From positions 1-48,754 of the forward strand of contig NZ_QNQU01000021.1 of NCBI RefSeq assembly GCF_003315595.1: DNA of 48,754 nucleotides. Reading direction: 5' to 3'. The DNA comes from Pedobacter miscanthi. Lineage in GTDB: Bacteria > Bacteroidota > Bacteroidia > Sphingobacteriales > Sphingobacteriaceae. This document shows, in pieces, positions 33,235 to 41,520 of the stretch (position 1 is its first letter; each line of letters starts with the position of its first letter). The notes below the pieces were generated by a model that saw nothing but the letters and a program-made list of their open reading frames with translations, was not told the DNA's origin and made no database searches. A program made the position numbers and the translations under genes.

Positions 33235-33339
33235 CGTCATTTCGAGCGGAGTGAACATAGTCGAGAATCCCAAGGCTCTGCGAACCAAAGTCTGCAGAGA
33301 TAGATATCTCCATTCCACTACGTTCCGGTCGATATGACG
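33235..33339. repeat. Family A palindromic repeat, copy 5
   Basis: Ends CGTCATTTCGAGCGGAGTGAA and GGTCGATATGACG, with a longer middle than the other copies (about 105 bases in all). It lies between two plus-strand genes, directly after a terminator, and ends 17 bases before the CapA-like start codon. Confidence 0.75.
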
Positions 33340-33356
33340 AGTATAATAAACACCTA

Positions 33357-34454
33357 ATGAAGCTCATCAACACCATCCTGATCTTACCCTTCGTTGTTAT
33401 CATCCTGATCAGTTGTACCAGCAATAATGCACAGATTATTGCACCCCTTGCCAAAGAAGATACGGTAATCCGAAAAATAAAGGATACCATATCGATCACT
33501 GCTGTTGGCGACATCATGCTTGGCTCGGCTTTTCCTTCAAAAACAAACCTTCCGCCTGATGATGCTGTTAACAGTTTTCAGGCAGTTGACAGTTTGTTAA
33601 AAGGCGATATCGTTTTCGGGAACCTGGAAGGCTGTTTCCTCAACTCGGGCAATTCGAACAAATGCAATGGCATTAACCCGAACAATTGTTATGCTTTCAG
33701 AATGCCTGAACGTTATGCCGGAATTTACAAAAGCGCTGGTTTTAATGTATTGAGCATTGCCAATAACCACGTTGGCGACTTTGATGCCAAAGGAAGAAAA
33801 AATACGGCAAGGATTTTAGATTCGCTACAAATCCATTATGCGGGACAGGTAAACAAACCATTTGAAGTTTTTGAAAAAGATAGTATAAAATATGCTTTCT
33901 GTGCTTTTGCACCGAATGAAAACACGGTATCAATCAATAAAATCGACAGTGCAAAAGCTTTGGTTGCCCGTTTAAAAACCATGGCCGATATTGTAATTGT
34001 ATCATTCCACGGTGGAGGCGAAGGTGCCAGGTTTGAACATGTGCCACGCAAAAACGAGATATTTTATAAAGAAAACAGGGGTAATGTTTATGCCTTTGCA
34101 CATGCCGTGATTGATGCCGGCGCGGATGTGGTATTGGGCCACGGACCCCACGTAGCAAGAGCTGTTGAAGTTTATAAAAACAAGTTCATCGCCTATAGTT
34201 TGGGCAATTTCTGCACATACGGCATGTTCAGCCTAAAAGGCAATAACGGAATTGCTCCATTGCTAAAGCTTAAAATAAATGCCAAAGGCGATTTTCTGTA
34301 TGCTGATGTGGTATCCATCAAGCAGGATAAAATTAACCGTTTAACCCTTGATGAAAACAATGGTGCTTTTAAACGCATCAAAGAACTAACCGATATTGAT
34401 TTCATTGGTCACCAGCTTAATTTTGCCGATAACAAAATCAGTTTAAAAGATTAA
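33357..34454 (+). CDS. CapA-family lipoprotein (PGA_cap metallophosphatase fold)
   Basis: A 365-residue lipoprotein (lipobox LISC, C17). The CapA fold is shown by AVGDIMLGS near residue 50, FGNLEGCF, NNHVGDFDAKG, SFHGGGEGARFEH and GHGPHVARAVEVY, which carry the metal ligands of a calcineurin-like phosphoesterase. CapA takes part in poly-gamma-glutamate export or anchoring in Bacillus. No capB or capC lies here, so the role in this organism is open; an envelope phosphoesterase is equally possible. Confidence 0.88.
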   Translation: MKLINTILILPFVVIILISCTSNNAQIIAPLAKEDTVIRKIKDTISITAVGDIMLGSAFPSKTNLPPDDAVNSFQAVDSLLKGDIVFGNLEGCFLNSGNSNKCNGINPNNCYAFRMPERYAGIYKSAGFNVLSIANNHVGDFDAKGRKNTARILDSLQIHYAGQVNKPFEVFEKDSIKYAFCAFAPNENTVSINKIDSAKALVARLKTMADIVIVSFHGGGEGARFEHVPRKNEIFYKENRGNVYAFAHAVIDAGADVVLGHGPHVARAVEVYKNKFIAYSLGNFCTYGMFSLKGNNGIAPLLKLKINAKGDFLYADVVSIKQDKINRLTLDENNGAFKRIKELTDIDFIGHQLNFADNKISLKD

Positions 34455-34498
34455 TTTTCTACGACATCAATCTCGATTTAATTCAGAATATTTGCTTT

Positions 34499-34684
34499 AT
34501 GAAAACGGGATTAATACTTCATTATATTATCGGTATTGCAGCAGCGCTTATGGTTTTGGCAGCAGCATACTATATTCAGCAAAACCCAAAGAATCTGTTA
34601 TCGGCAGGAATTATCATTCTGGCGGGCTGTTTAGTTGCTTTTAGCCAGTACCAGATTATCAAAAACAAAAAGAGACAAAAATGA
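34499..34684 (+). CDS. Small membrane protein, hypothetical
   Basis: A 61-residue protein with two hydrophobic segments (about residues 5-25 and 34-52) and a basic tail KNKKRQK. No family recognised. The motif AATATTTG ends four bases before its ATG, a near match to the leaderless -7 layout of tadA. Its TGA overlaps the ATG of the next tiny frame (ATGA). Confidence 0.6.
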   Translation: MKTGLILHYIIGIAAALMVLAAAYYIQQNPKNLLSAGIIILAGCLVAFSQYQIIKNKKRQK

Positions 34685-34848
34685 CCTTCGTTATTTTAGA
34701 CGCTACGAAGGCCGGAAACTTTAAAGATGGGATTTATCTTGGCCTGGCCATTGGCGCGGCGGTTGTACTTTTTCTGCTGTCCAGAAAATTCAGAAGAAGA
34801 GATAAATTAACTCTCATCCTTTGTATTTTTTACAAGGCCTATGCCTGA
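34681..34848 (+). CDS. Possible 55-residue single-pass membrane protein
   Basis: The frame starts in an ATGA overlap with the preceding gene, a typical coupling arrangement, and encodes a short polar N-terminus, one hydrophobic helix (GIYLGLAIGAAVVLFLLS) and a basic stretch RKFRRRDK. This is a plausible small membrane protein. Against it: the last 14 codons overlap the convergent gene at 34807-34992 and have no feature of their own. Not recognised as any family. Confidence 0.4.
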   Translation: MTFVILDATKAGNFKDGIYLGLAIGAAVVLFLLSRKFRRRDKLTLILCIFYKAYA

Positions 34849-34992
34849 TACAAAGAATATAAGGCCGATGATGCCGTAAACCATCAATCCCCTTGTATTT
34901 TGATTGTGATTTACAAAACCATAACCGGCATAAATTAAGCCTATAATCCCTAAAATGGTTAAAATGGTTCCAAAAGTGCGTTTTACGTTCAT
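34807..34992 (-). CDS. Small two-helix membrane protein
   Basis: A 61-residue protein with two hydrophobic helices (about residues 8-26 and 36-54) separated by NHNQNTRG, ending LVKNTKDES. The pattern GIIGLIFFVSGIGLVKNTKDE is familiar from small conserved Bacteroidota proteins of unknown function. It overlaps the end of the tiny convergent plus-strand frame by about 40 bases. Confidence 0.65.
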   Translation of the reverse strand: MNVKRTFGTILTILGIIGLIYAGYGFVNHNQNTRGLMVYGIIGLIFFVSGIGLVKNTKDES

Positions 34993-35045
34993 GGGTTTAT
35001 CTTTAGGATAAAGACAATATATTCACACTTTTGTTTTTAGAGCAC

Positions 35046-35082
35046 AAAAAAAAGGGCTCAATCATCGATTGAACCCTTTTTT
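35046..35082 (-). terminator. Terminator of the M13 peptidase gene
   Basis: AAGGG-TCAATC pairs with GATTGA-CCCTT around ATC, with A- and T-runs on either side, so it can work in both directions. It lies 15 bases after the peptidase stop codon. Confidence 0.85.
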
Positions 35083-35096
35083 ATTAAATGTTATAT

Positions 35097-37139
35097 CTAC
35101 CAAACGCCCAATCTGTTTGCCGGGGCAATGTACATTTTTGCGGTTGCCGGGATATTGAAAGCTTTGTAAAAGGCTTCCATGTTGTATACCGGTCCGTTAA
35201 CGCGGAACATTTCGGGACTATGCGGATCTGTTTTTAACCTTACACGCATGCTTTCGTCTCTATTCTTAATCCTCCAAACCTGGGCAAAGCTCAAAAAGAA
35301 ACGCTGATCCGGCGTAAAACCATCAACCTTTTTGTCTGTTTTTCCCTGATCGGTTAATTTAAAGGCATCGTAAGCAATGTTTAACCCACCAATATCAGCA
35401 AGGTTTTCGCCCAATGTTAGCGATCCGTTTACATGCTGATTATCGAGCAGGCTGAAATTGTTATAAAACGTTTCTACCTTACCTGCTTTGGCTTTAAATT
35501 TATCCGCATCAGCTTTTGTCCACCATTCTTTTAAATTACCTGCTGCGTCGTACTGGCGACCCTGATCGTCGAATCCATGAGTCATTTCGTGTCCGATTAC
35601 CGCACCAATTGCACCATAGTTAATGGCATCATCTGCCGCAAAATCAAAAAACGGAAACTGTAAAATGCCGGCAGGGAACACAATTTCGTTAAAAGATGGA
35701 TTGTAATAAGCATTAACTGTAGGCGGGGTCATTCCCCATTCTGTTTTATCAACATTTTTACCCAGTTTATCCATCATTTCCTTATAGGCATGCCTATCGG
35801 CAGATTGAAGATTTGCGTAATAAGTGTTTTTAGAGATTTCTACGTCGTCATATTTTTTCCACTTATCAGGATAACCAATTTTCTTGATAAACGCGTTTAA
35901 TTTTTCGAGTGCCTTCTTTTTGGTTTCAGGAGTCATCCAGTCTACCTTTTGGATCCTTTCTGCATATACCTTTTGCAGGTTGTTTACCAGTTTAAGCATA
36001 CGCTCTTTAGCTTCCGGCTTAAAGTATTTTTCGGCATACAGCTGCCCCAAAAGTTCGCCCAAATTATTGTCTGTGGCATTAACAATGGTTTTCCATCTTT
36101 CTTTTTGTACCTGCTGGCCATATAATGTTTTAGCAAAAAAATCGAATTTAGCCTTTCTGAAGAGTTTGGTAAAAGCATTGGCCGAACTGTTTAAAGCATC
36201 AAATTTTAATTTTTCCTTCCAGATTTCGATTGGCTGGCTTTTTATCAGGGCCGATAAAGCCTGGTAGTATTTTGGCTGCCTTACAATAACGGTATCTGTG
36301 CTGGCTCCTAGTTTTTGCAAAACTGATTTCCATTCGATATTAGGGGTTTGTTTCTGAAAATCGGCCACAGTCATTTTATTATAGTTCTTCTGCGGATCGC
36401 GCAGCTGAACAGGTGTAGAATGCGACTGTGCAATGGTGGTTTCGAGCTTTAAAATGTTATCAGCATATTTAGCCGCATTTACCGAATCGCCCGCCAGTTT
36501 AAAAATAGTAGTGATATACTTCACATACTCTGCCCTGATTTTTTTTGCTTTCTCATCCTGATCGAGGTAGTAACTCCGGTCTGGCAGGTTAATACCCGAT
36601 TGCGAAAACGACAACGCATTTTTATTGCTAAGTTTATCGTCGGGATCTACACTAAAACCTAAAAGGTCTCCTTCGCCGTTCTTAAAGCCATCGGCAACAA
36701 AGCTGATTAAATCCTTTTCATTTTTAATACCATCAATTTTACTTAAAAGTGGCTCAATAGGTTTTATACCTAAGTTTTCTATGGTTAAAGTATCCATGCC
36801 ACTGGCATAAAAATCGCCTACTTTTTGTTCTGCACTTCCCTTGGCCCCGTTAGCTTTCGAAGCATTTTCGAGAATGGTATTCAGGTTTTTAAGGTTATCG
36901 TTGTACAACGTATAAAAAGAGCCCCAACCTGTTTCTGTTTTGGGGATTTCAGTTTTTTTAAACCATTTACCATTGGCATATAGAAAAAAGTTATCGCCAG
37001 GTTTTACAGTAGTATCCATTCCGGCTTTATCAAAAAACTCGGTACGCACATTTTCTGTTGCCGAATCAGCATGGTTCTTATTCTGGCACGAGGCAAATAA
37101 CAAAAGGCCGGCAGCCGGAAGAATTAATTTATTTTTCAT
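35097..37139 (-). CDS. M13-family (neprilysin/PepO-like) zinc metallopeptidase, lipoprotein
   Basis: A 680-residue lipoprotein (lipobox FASC, C18). The zinc motif HEMTH starts at H517 (H517, E518, H521) in VIGHEMTHGFDDQG, and ENLADIGGLNIAYDAF carries the third ligand glutamate and the stabilising aspartate. VNAYYNPSFNEIVFPAGILQ is the substrate-binding NAYY strand of M13. The C-terminus ends RLGVW, close to the usual CxxW but without the cysteine, which is normal for bacterial members. It cuts peptides outside the cytoplasm. Confidence 0.95.
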   Translation of the reverse strand: MKNKLILPAAGLLLFASCQNKNHADSATENVRTEFFDKAGMDTTVKPGDNFFLYANGKWFKKTEIPKTETGWGSFYTLYNDNLKNLNTILENASKANGAKGSAEQKVGDFYASGMDTLTIENLGIKPIEPLLSKIDGIKNEKDLISFVADGFKNGEGDLLGFSVDPDDKLSNKNALSFSQSGINLPDRSYYLDQDEKAKKIRAEYVKYITTIFKLAGDSVNAAKYADNILKLETTIAQSHSTPVQLRDPQKNYNKMTVADFQKQTPNIEWKSVLQKLGASTDTVIVRQPKYYQALSALIKSQPIEIWKEKLKFDALNSSANAFTKLFRKAKFDFFAKTLYGQQVQKERWKTIVNATDNNLGELLGQLYAEKYFKPEAKERMLKLVNNLQKVYAERIQKVDWMTPETKKKALEKLNAFIKKIGYPDKWKKYDDVEISKNTYYANLQSADRHAYKEMMDKLGKNVDKTEWGMTPPTVNAYYNPSFNEIVFPAGILQFPFFDFAADDAINYGAIGAVIGHEMTHGFDDQGRQYDAAGNLKEWWTKADADKFKAKAGKVETFYNNFSLLDNQHVNGSLTLGENLADIGGLNIAYDAFKLTDQGKTDKKVDGFTPDQRFFLSFAQVWRIKNRDESMRVRLKTDPHSPEMFRVNGPVYNMEAFYKAFNIPATAKMYIAPANRLGVW

Positions 37140-37228
37140 TGCTTATAAGTTAGTTAGAAAACTTAAAGCTACAAAATTGCCTGATGGAGTTTGTATGATT
37201 TTTTATAACTTCATAAAAAAATCTAATT

Positions 37229-38167
37229 ATGCAATACACCGTTTACATTTTAGTAGCCATAGGAGTAATTATACTGCTAAGCTCATTTGTTACCGTTAAA
37301 CAGGGCACCATTGCGGTAGTTACCGTTTTTGGTAAGTATCAAAGGCTTTTGAGACCAGGTTTAAATTTTAAAATCCCATTAATAGAGCAGATTTATTCGC
37401 GGATATCGATCCAAAACCGTTCGGTTGAACTCTCTTTCCAGGCCGTAACACAAGATCAGGCCAATGTTTATTTTAAAGCCATGCTGCTTTATTCGGTAAT
37501 TAACCAGGATGAAGAAACCATCAAAAATGTTGCATTTAAATTCGTGGATGCCACCAACCTGATGCAGGCTTTGATCAGAACCATCGAGGGGTCGATCCGC
37601 GCTTATGTAGCCACACAAAAACAGGCAAATGTATTGGCACAGCGTAACGAAATTGTGCTTCATGTTAAAGAACAGATTGATCAGGTATTAGATGGCTGGG
37701 GTTACCACCTGCAGGATCTTCAGTTAAACGACATTACTTTTGATGAAGAAATTATGCGCTCAATGAGCCGTGTGGTAGCATCGAACAACTTAAAGGCAGC
37801 AGCCGAAAACGAAGGTCAGGCTTTATTGATTACCAAAACCAAAGCTGCAGAAGCTGATGGTAATGCGATTAAAATTGCCGCTACAGCTGAGCGTGAAGCG
37901 GCGCAACTCCGCGGACAAGGTATTGCCTTATTCCGTGCAGAGGTAGCACATGGTATGAGTAAAGCGGCCCAAGAAATGGAGCAGGCTAATCTGGATATTT
38001 CGGTAATCCTATTTACCATGTGGACAGAATCAATCAAACATTTTGCTGAAAACGGAGATGGTAACGTTATCTTTTTGGATGGCAGTACCGAAGGCATGAA
38101 CAAAACCATGAAAGAAATGATGGCTATGCAGCTGAGCAAACAAAACGAGCCTGCGTCGAAGAAATAG
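37229..38167 (+). CDS. SPFH/Band-7 domain protein (stomatin/prohibitin-like)
   Basis: A 312-residue membrane-anchored scaffold protein. One N-terminal helix (residues 4-23) is followed by the SPFH domain: VKQGTIAVVTVFGKYQRLLRPGLNFKIP, SVELSFQAVTQDQANVYFKAMLLYSV. Then comes an Ala/Glu-rich coiled coil (KAAAENEGQALLITKTKAAE). Such proteins form oligomers on the membrane and often regulate proteases or lipid domains. No NfeD-type partner lies next to it; a tail-specific protease gene is the convergent neighbour. Two terminators and a hairpin follow within 170 bases. Confidence 0.9.
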   Translation: MQYTVYILVAIGVIILLSSFVTVKQGTIAVVTVFGKYQRLLRPGLNFKIPLIEQIYSRISIQNRSVELSFQAVTQDQANVYFKAMLLYSVINQDEETIKNVAFKFVDATNLMQALIRTIEGSIRAYVATQKQANVLAQRNEIVLHVKEQIDQVLDGWGYHLQDLQLNDITFDEEIMRSMSRVVASNNLKAAAENEGQALLITKTKAAEADGNAIKIAATAEREAAQLRGQGIALFRAEVAHGMSKAAQEMEQANLDISVILFTMWTESIKHFAENGDGNVIFLDGSTEGMNKTMKEMMAMQLSKQNEPASKK

Positions 38168-38192
38168 CAATTAATTAGATCACTTAATTTTT

Positions 38193-38244
38193 AGACCTCG
38201 CAGGTTGACAGGCATTGTGCCTATCAAACCTGCGAGGTCTTTTT
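38193..38244 (+). terminator. Terminator after the SPFH gene
   Basis: Perfect 14-bp arms AGACCTCGCAGGTT / AACCTGCGAGGTCT, with a second inner stem (AGGCA/TGCCT), followed by TTTTT. The stem sequence resembles a dispersed Bacteroidota repeat. Confidence 0.85.
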
Positions 38245-38250
38245 ATAAGA

Positions 38251-38296
38251 GACTTCCGAAGTCTCCCGGCGCTTTGCCCTTCCGACTTTGGAAGTC
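38251..38296. repeat. Family C hairpin, copy 3
   Basis: GACTTCCGAAGT (38251-38262) pairs with ACTTTGGAAGTC (38285-38296) with one wobble; the loop GCTTTGCCCTTCCG resembles that at 8341-8353. It is sandwiched between two terminators. Confidence 0.6.
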
Positions 38297-38299
38297 AAA

Positions 38300-38336
38300 A
38301 AAAATCCCGCTTCAGCAAAACTAAAGCGGGATTTTT
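38300..38336 (-). terminator. Bidirectional terminator, mainly for the processing protease
   Basis: AAAAATCCCGCTT (38300-38312) and AAGCGGGATTTTT (38324-38336), a perfect 13-bp stem with A/T-runs on both ends. It lies 17 bases beyond the stop codon of the protease gene. Confidence 0.88.
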
Positions 38337-38353
38337 ATTAAATATATTTCTTA

Positions 38354-40519
38354 TTAGTTATTCTTAGGCATTAAACCCAAGTTCATTACATAACTACCTG
38401 ATTGCTGCATAAAATCGCCCATAACCCTTAACGATTCGTCTTCGATAAAATCGAAAGCATCCTGTTTGGTTACTTTATCACCTTTTTTAATGGCTGGCAA
38501 TCCTCTTAAAGCCCTCAACTCATTTTGTCTGGCCAGGGTTTTAGCTTCCTGCGCCTCGCGTTCTGCTTTAAGTTTGGCTTCGTTTAAGGTTACCGAAACT
38601 TCTGCATCACGTTTTTTAAGATCAGCGATATCCTGTTTAAGGTATTTAAAATCTAAAGAGTTTGCTATACGTTGTTCGCTGTTTTTTATCAGCTGTGCTT
38701 TAACCGGAGTTAAATTGGCAACTGCTTTAAAATTAGATGTAGGAATTACATCCCAAGGCAATGCAGATGGCTCAGTATCTTCTCCGATTTTATCCATTGG
38801 GTAAACAGATGGGAAAACAACATCAGGTGTAACACCTTTATGCTGTGTACTGCTTCCTGCCACACGGTAAAATTTAGCCATAGTTAGGTTAATCTGACCT
38901 AAGTTAATATCAGCAGGGTTAGCGCTGCTTGGCGATGTACCCACTGTTTTATCCTTGGCAATTAAACCCGCTATCCTTTGCAGCATATTTGGATTTACCA
39001 GTTTATTCAAATCAATAGAAGATTGTACAGTACCTTTACCATAGGTTTGGCTTCCCATAATAATACCACGGCCATAATCCTGAATTGCGCCGGCAAAGAT
39101 TTCAGACGCAGAAGCACTTAAACGGTCTACCATTACACCGAACGGACCATCCCATGCTACACCACTGTTTTCATCTTCATCAACCTCAATTTTGCCACGT
39201 AAATCTTTTACCTGTACCACAGGGCCTTTATCAATAAATAAGCCTGTTAAAGAAATGGCTTCTACTAAAGATCCACCACCGTTACCACGTAAATCCATCA
39301 CAATTGCACTTACTTTATCGTAGGTTTTTAACGAATCGATCAGTTTCCTTACATCACGAGTAGTACTTTTATAGTTTTTATCACCGGCATTTGCGGCTTT
39401 AAAATCAGCATAAAAAGCAGGCAGGGTAATAATACCTATTTTAATGTCTTTACCGTTGCTGCTAATGGTTTTTACTTTTTTCTTGGCTGAGGTTTCTTCC
39501 AATACGATTTTATCGCGTACCAGCTCAATAATTACCGGTTTCGACGACATTTCTTTGCCTACAGGAATTACTTTTAAGCGAACTTTTGTTCCTTTCGGGC
39601 CTTTAATTTTCGATACGGTATTATCTAACCTCCATCCTACTACATCAACAAATTCCCCGTCGCCTTGTGCCACAGCAATAATCCTGTCGCCGGCACTTAA
39701 CTGTTTACCTTTAAAAGCAGGTCCGCCGGCAATGATTTCCGAAATTTTAACCACCTCATTTTCTAACTGTAAACGGGCGCCAATACCTTCGAAAGAACGC
39801 GACATATCTTCGTTAAACGCAGCGGCATTGCTCGGGTTGAAATAATTGGTGTGTGGATCGATAGATTCAGTAAATGCATCCATTAAAATCTGGAAAACAT
39901 CTTGGTTATTGGTTTTAGAGGTTTGCGACTGTAAATTCTGATAACGTTTGGTTAAAGTTTCTACATTTTTTGCTTCGGCTGTTCCCGCTAAATTCAGGTT
40001 GATTAGTTCGTATTTAACACGTTTTTTCCAGGTATCATTTAAAGCTGTAGAAGAAACTGCCCAGGGTAACTTTTCCCTGTCGTACACATAAGTGTCGTTC
40101 TGGTTAAAATCATATTTGGTTTTAATCTGTGCCAACGAATAAGTAAAATATTCATTTAACCTTTTGGCATATACATTATAGATATAAAACGGACCACTTA
40201 AATCGCCGTTTTTAAAATCGTCGTCTAAAGTGTATCTGTATTTTTCAAATTCTTTAATATCAGATGCAAGGAAATAATTTTTACCCTGATCCAATGATTT
40301 GATGTATTTGTCCAGAATAATAGATGATATAGAATCGTTGATCTGAATTTTCTTGTAATTATAGCTTTCGATCAAATTCACAACTTCCTTGATCACAAGC
40401 TGTTGCTGCTGATCCGGTTTCACATTGGTAATTCCCTCAACAATCGGTTGAGTTTTTGGCGCGGCATGGCAGGCAAGTACAGCTCCGGTAAAAATTACAA
40501 AAAATATTCTCTTTAACAT
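38354..40519 (-). CDS. prc: Carboxy-terminal processing protease (tail-specific protease, S41)
   Basis: A 721-residue periplasmic or lipid-anchored protease (VLACHA lipobox-like, C14 or so). An N-terminal helical domain is followed by a PDZ domain (FEGIGARLQLENEVVKISEIIAGGPA) and the catalytic S41 domain, with nucleophile S472 (SASASEIFAGA) and general-base K495 (GSQTYGKG). The C-terminal Lys/Glu-rich region is typical of Prc rather than the shorter CtpA type. Start: I chose ATG at 40519 as it opens the signal sequence directly; 40543 and 40582 are possible. It degrades or trims envelope proteins from their C-termini. Confidence 0.93.
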   Translation of the reverse strand: MLKRIFFVIFTGAVLACHAAPKTQPIVEGITNVKPDQQQQLVIKEVVNLIESYNYKKIQINDSISSIILDKYIKSLDQGKNYFLASDIKEFEKYRYTLDDDFKNGDLSGPFYIYNVYAKRLNEYFTYSLAQIKTKYDFNQNDTYVYDREKLPWAVSSTALNDTWKKRVKYELINLNLAGTAEAKNVETLTKRYQNLQSQTSKTNNQDVFQILMDAFTESIDPHTNYFNPSNAAAFNEDMSRSFEGIGARLQLENEVVKISEIIAGGPAFKGKQLSAGDRIIAVAQGDGEFVDVVGWRLDNTVSKIKGPKGTKVRLKVIPVGKEMSSKPVIIELVRDKIVLEETSAKKKVKTISSNGKDIKIGIITLPAFYADFKAANAGDKNYKSTTRDVRKLIDSLKTYDKVSAIVMDLRGNGGGSLVEAISLTGLFIDKGPVVQVKDLRGKIEVDEDENSGVAWDGPFGVMVDRLSASASEIFAGAIQDYGRGIIMGSQTYGKGTVQSSIDLNKLVNPNMLQRIAGLIAKDKTVGTSPSSANPADINLGQINLTMAKFYRVAGSSTQHKGVTPDVVFPSVYPMDKIGEDTEPSALPWDVIPTSNFKAVANLTPVKAQLIKNSEQRIANSLDFKYLKQDIADLKKRDAEVSVTLNEAKLKAEREAQEAKTLARQNELRALRGLPAIKKGDKVTKQDAFDFIEDESLRVMGDFMQQSGSYVMNLGLMPKNN

Positions 40520-40586
40520 CTCTTTAAATGATTTAAAATCCATTTCCAATTCTATATAGCCAATATGATACCATTTTAGCAAAAAA

Positions 40587-40618
40587 ACAAAAAAGAGACA
40601 GCATTATTACCGTCTCTT
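40587..40618 (-). terminator. Terminator of the cphB-iaaA-TPR transcript
   Basis: AAGAGAC (40593-40599) and GTCTCTT (40612-40618) form a 7-bp stem; on the minus strand TTTTTTG follows. It separates the cyanophycin-related genes from the processing protease. Confidence 0.75.
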
Positions 40619-40798
40619 GTTAAAACTTTATCAAATCTAACTAAAAGCTTTTTATTTAACAATTTCTTAAGCAGAACGTTAAGCGTTATTTTTTGTTTTA
40701 AGAATAACCCGAAATTTGACCAAATACAGACGTATTAAGGCTATTTAAACAATAATTGACGTTATTTTTTGAAAGAGTTAAGGGGCTTAAAGGCAGTT

Positions 40799-41491
40799 TT
40801 AGCTTGGATTTACCTTTTTAGTGGCGGTTTTGCTGGCAATCGTTTCCCTTGCATCTTTAATCTGCGTTTTATACTGGGTTGTTTTGATCGAATTGGCCAG
40901 CCACTCTGCAGATTTTAAATCTCTTAGCGCAAGCGTAAAATCTTTCTTTTTGATTTTAACCTGAACAATACCGAGAATTGACTCGATATAGGCGTTATTA
41001 CTTTTTAATTGTTTGGCCAATATCCCTTGCTGAGTGTAAAACCACATCGATTGGGTATATTTGGTGTTGGCGAGGTAAACTTTGCCTAAAAGGCTATAGG
41101 TATTCATAATCCCGGCCCTGTTACCGGTTTTTGAATAATTTTTTAGGGCAACGTTTAATAAAATCTGTTCGGCATCAGTGTAGCGGCCCAGCTGGTAATG
41201 CATGCTGCTCATTTTAATAATTGCCTGCCCGTACCTGTTGAAATTTTTAACCGAATTATATTCGAAAGCTGCTTTTCCAAATAAAGTTAAGGCTTCGTTA
41301 TAATCGCCTTTCCGCTCTAAATCTTCTGCCTCTTCAAAAAAAGAATTCCCATCTTCCAGATCAAATTTAGATACCGCTATGTTAATAGCACTACCTCCAT
41401 TGGGTTCCTGGATTTCTGTTCTGTCGATGTTTTGAGCCTGAAGTTGTAACGATGCAAAAAGGCCGATTAAAGCCAGTACAATTTTGGTCAT
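40799..41491 (-). CDS. Exported TPR-repeat protein
   Basis: A 230-residue protein with a signal peptide (MTKIVLALIGLFASLQLQA). The mature part has several tetratricopeptide-like helix pairs: YNEALTLFGKAAFEYNSVKN, NRYGQAIIKMSSMHYQLGRYTDAEQILL, MNTYSLLGKVYLANTKYTQSMWFY. TPR proteins are interaction scaffolds; no enzyme motif is seen. It lies 29 bases after iaaA, but its own -7 element TATTTTTG ends four bases before ATG, so it can also be made from a leaderless transcript. A tie with cyanophycin use is not shown. Confidence 0.8.
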   Translation of the reverse strand: MTKIVLALIGLFASLQLQAQNIDRTEIQEPNGGSAINIAVSKFDLEDGNSFFEEAEDLERKGDYNEALTLFGKAAFEYNSVKNFNRYGQAIIKMSSMHYQLGRYTDAEQILLNVALKNYSKTGNRAGIMNTYSLLGKVYLANTKYTQSMWFYTQQGILAKQLKSNNAYIESILGIVQVKIKKKDFTLALRDLKSAEWLANSIKTTQYKTQIKDARETIASKTATKKVNPS

Positions 41492-41495
41492 GCAA

Positions 41496-41503
41496 CAAAA
41501 ATA
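41496..41503 (-). promoter_or_regulatory. -7 element of the TPR gene (leaderless type)
   Basis: TATTTTTG on the minus strand ends four bases before the ATG at 41491, the same spacing as in tadA. Confidence 0.5.
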
Positions 41504-41520
41504 ATACTTTAATTGTAATA

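Noticed and set aside
35884..36267. Plus-strand frame of 127 codons opposite the M13 peptidase
   Set aside because: It is the complement of a well-supported M13 peptidase gene and shows no motif of its own.
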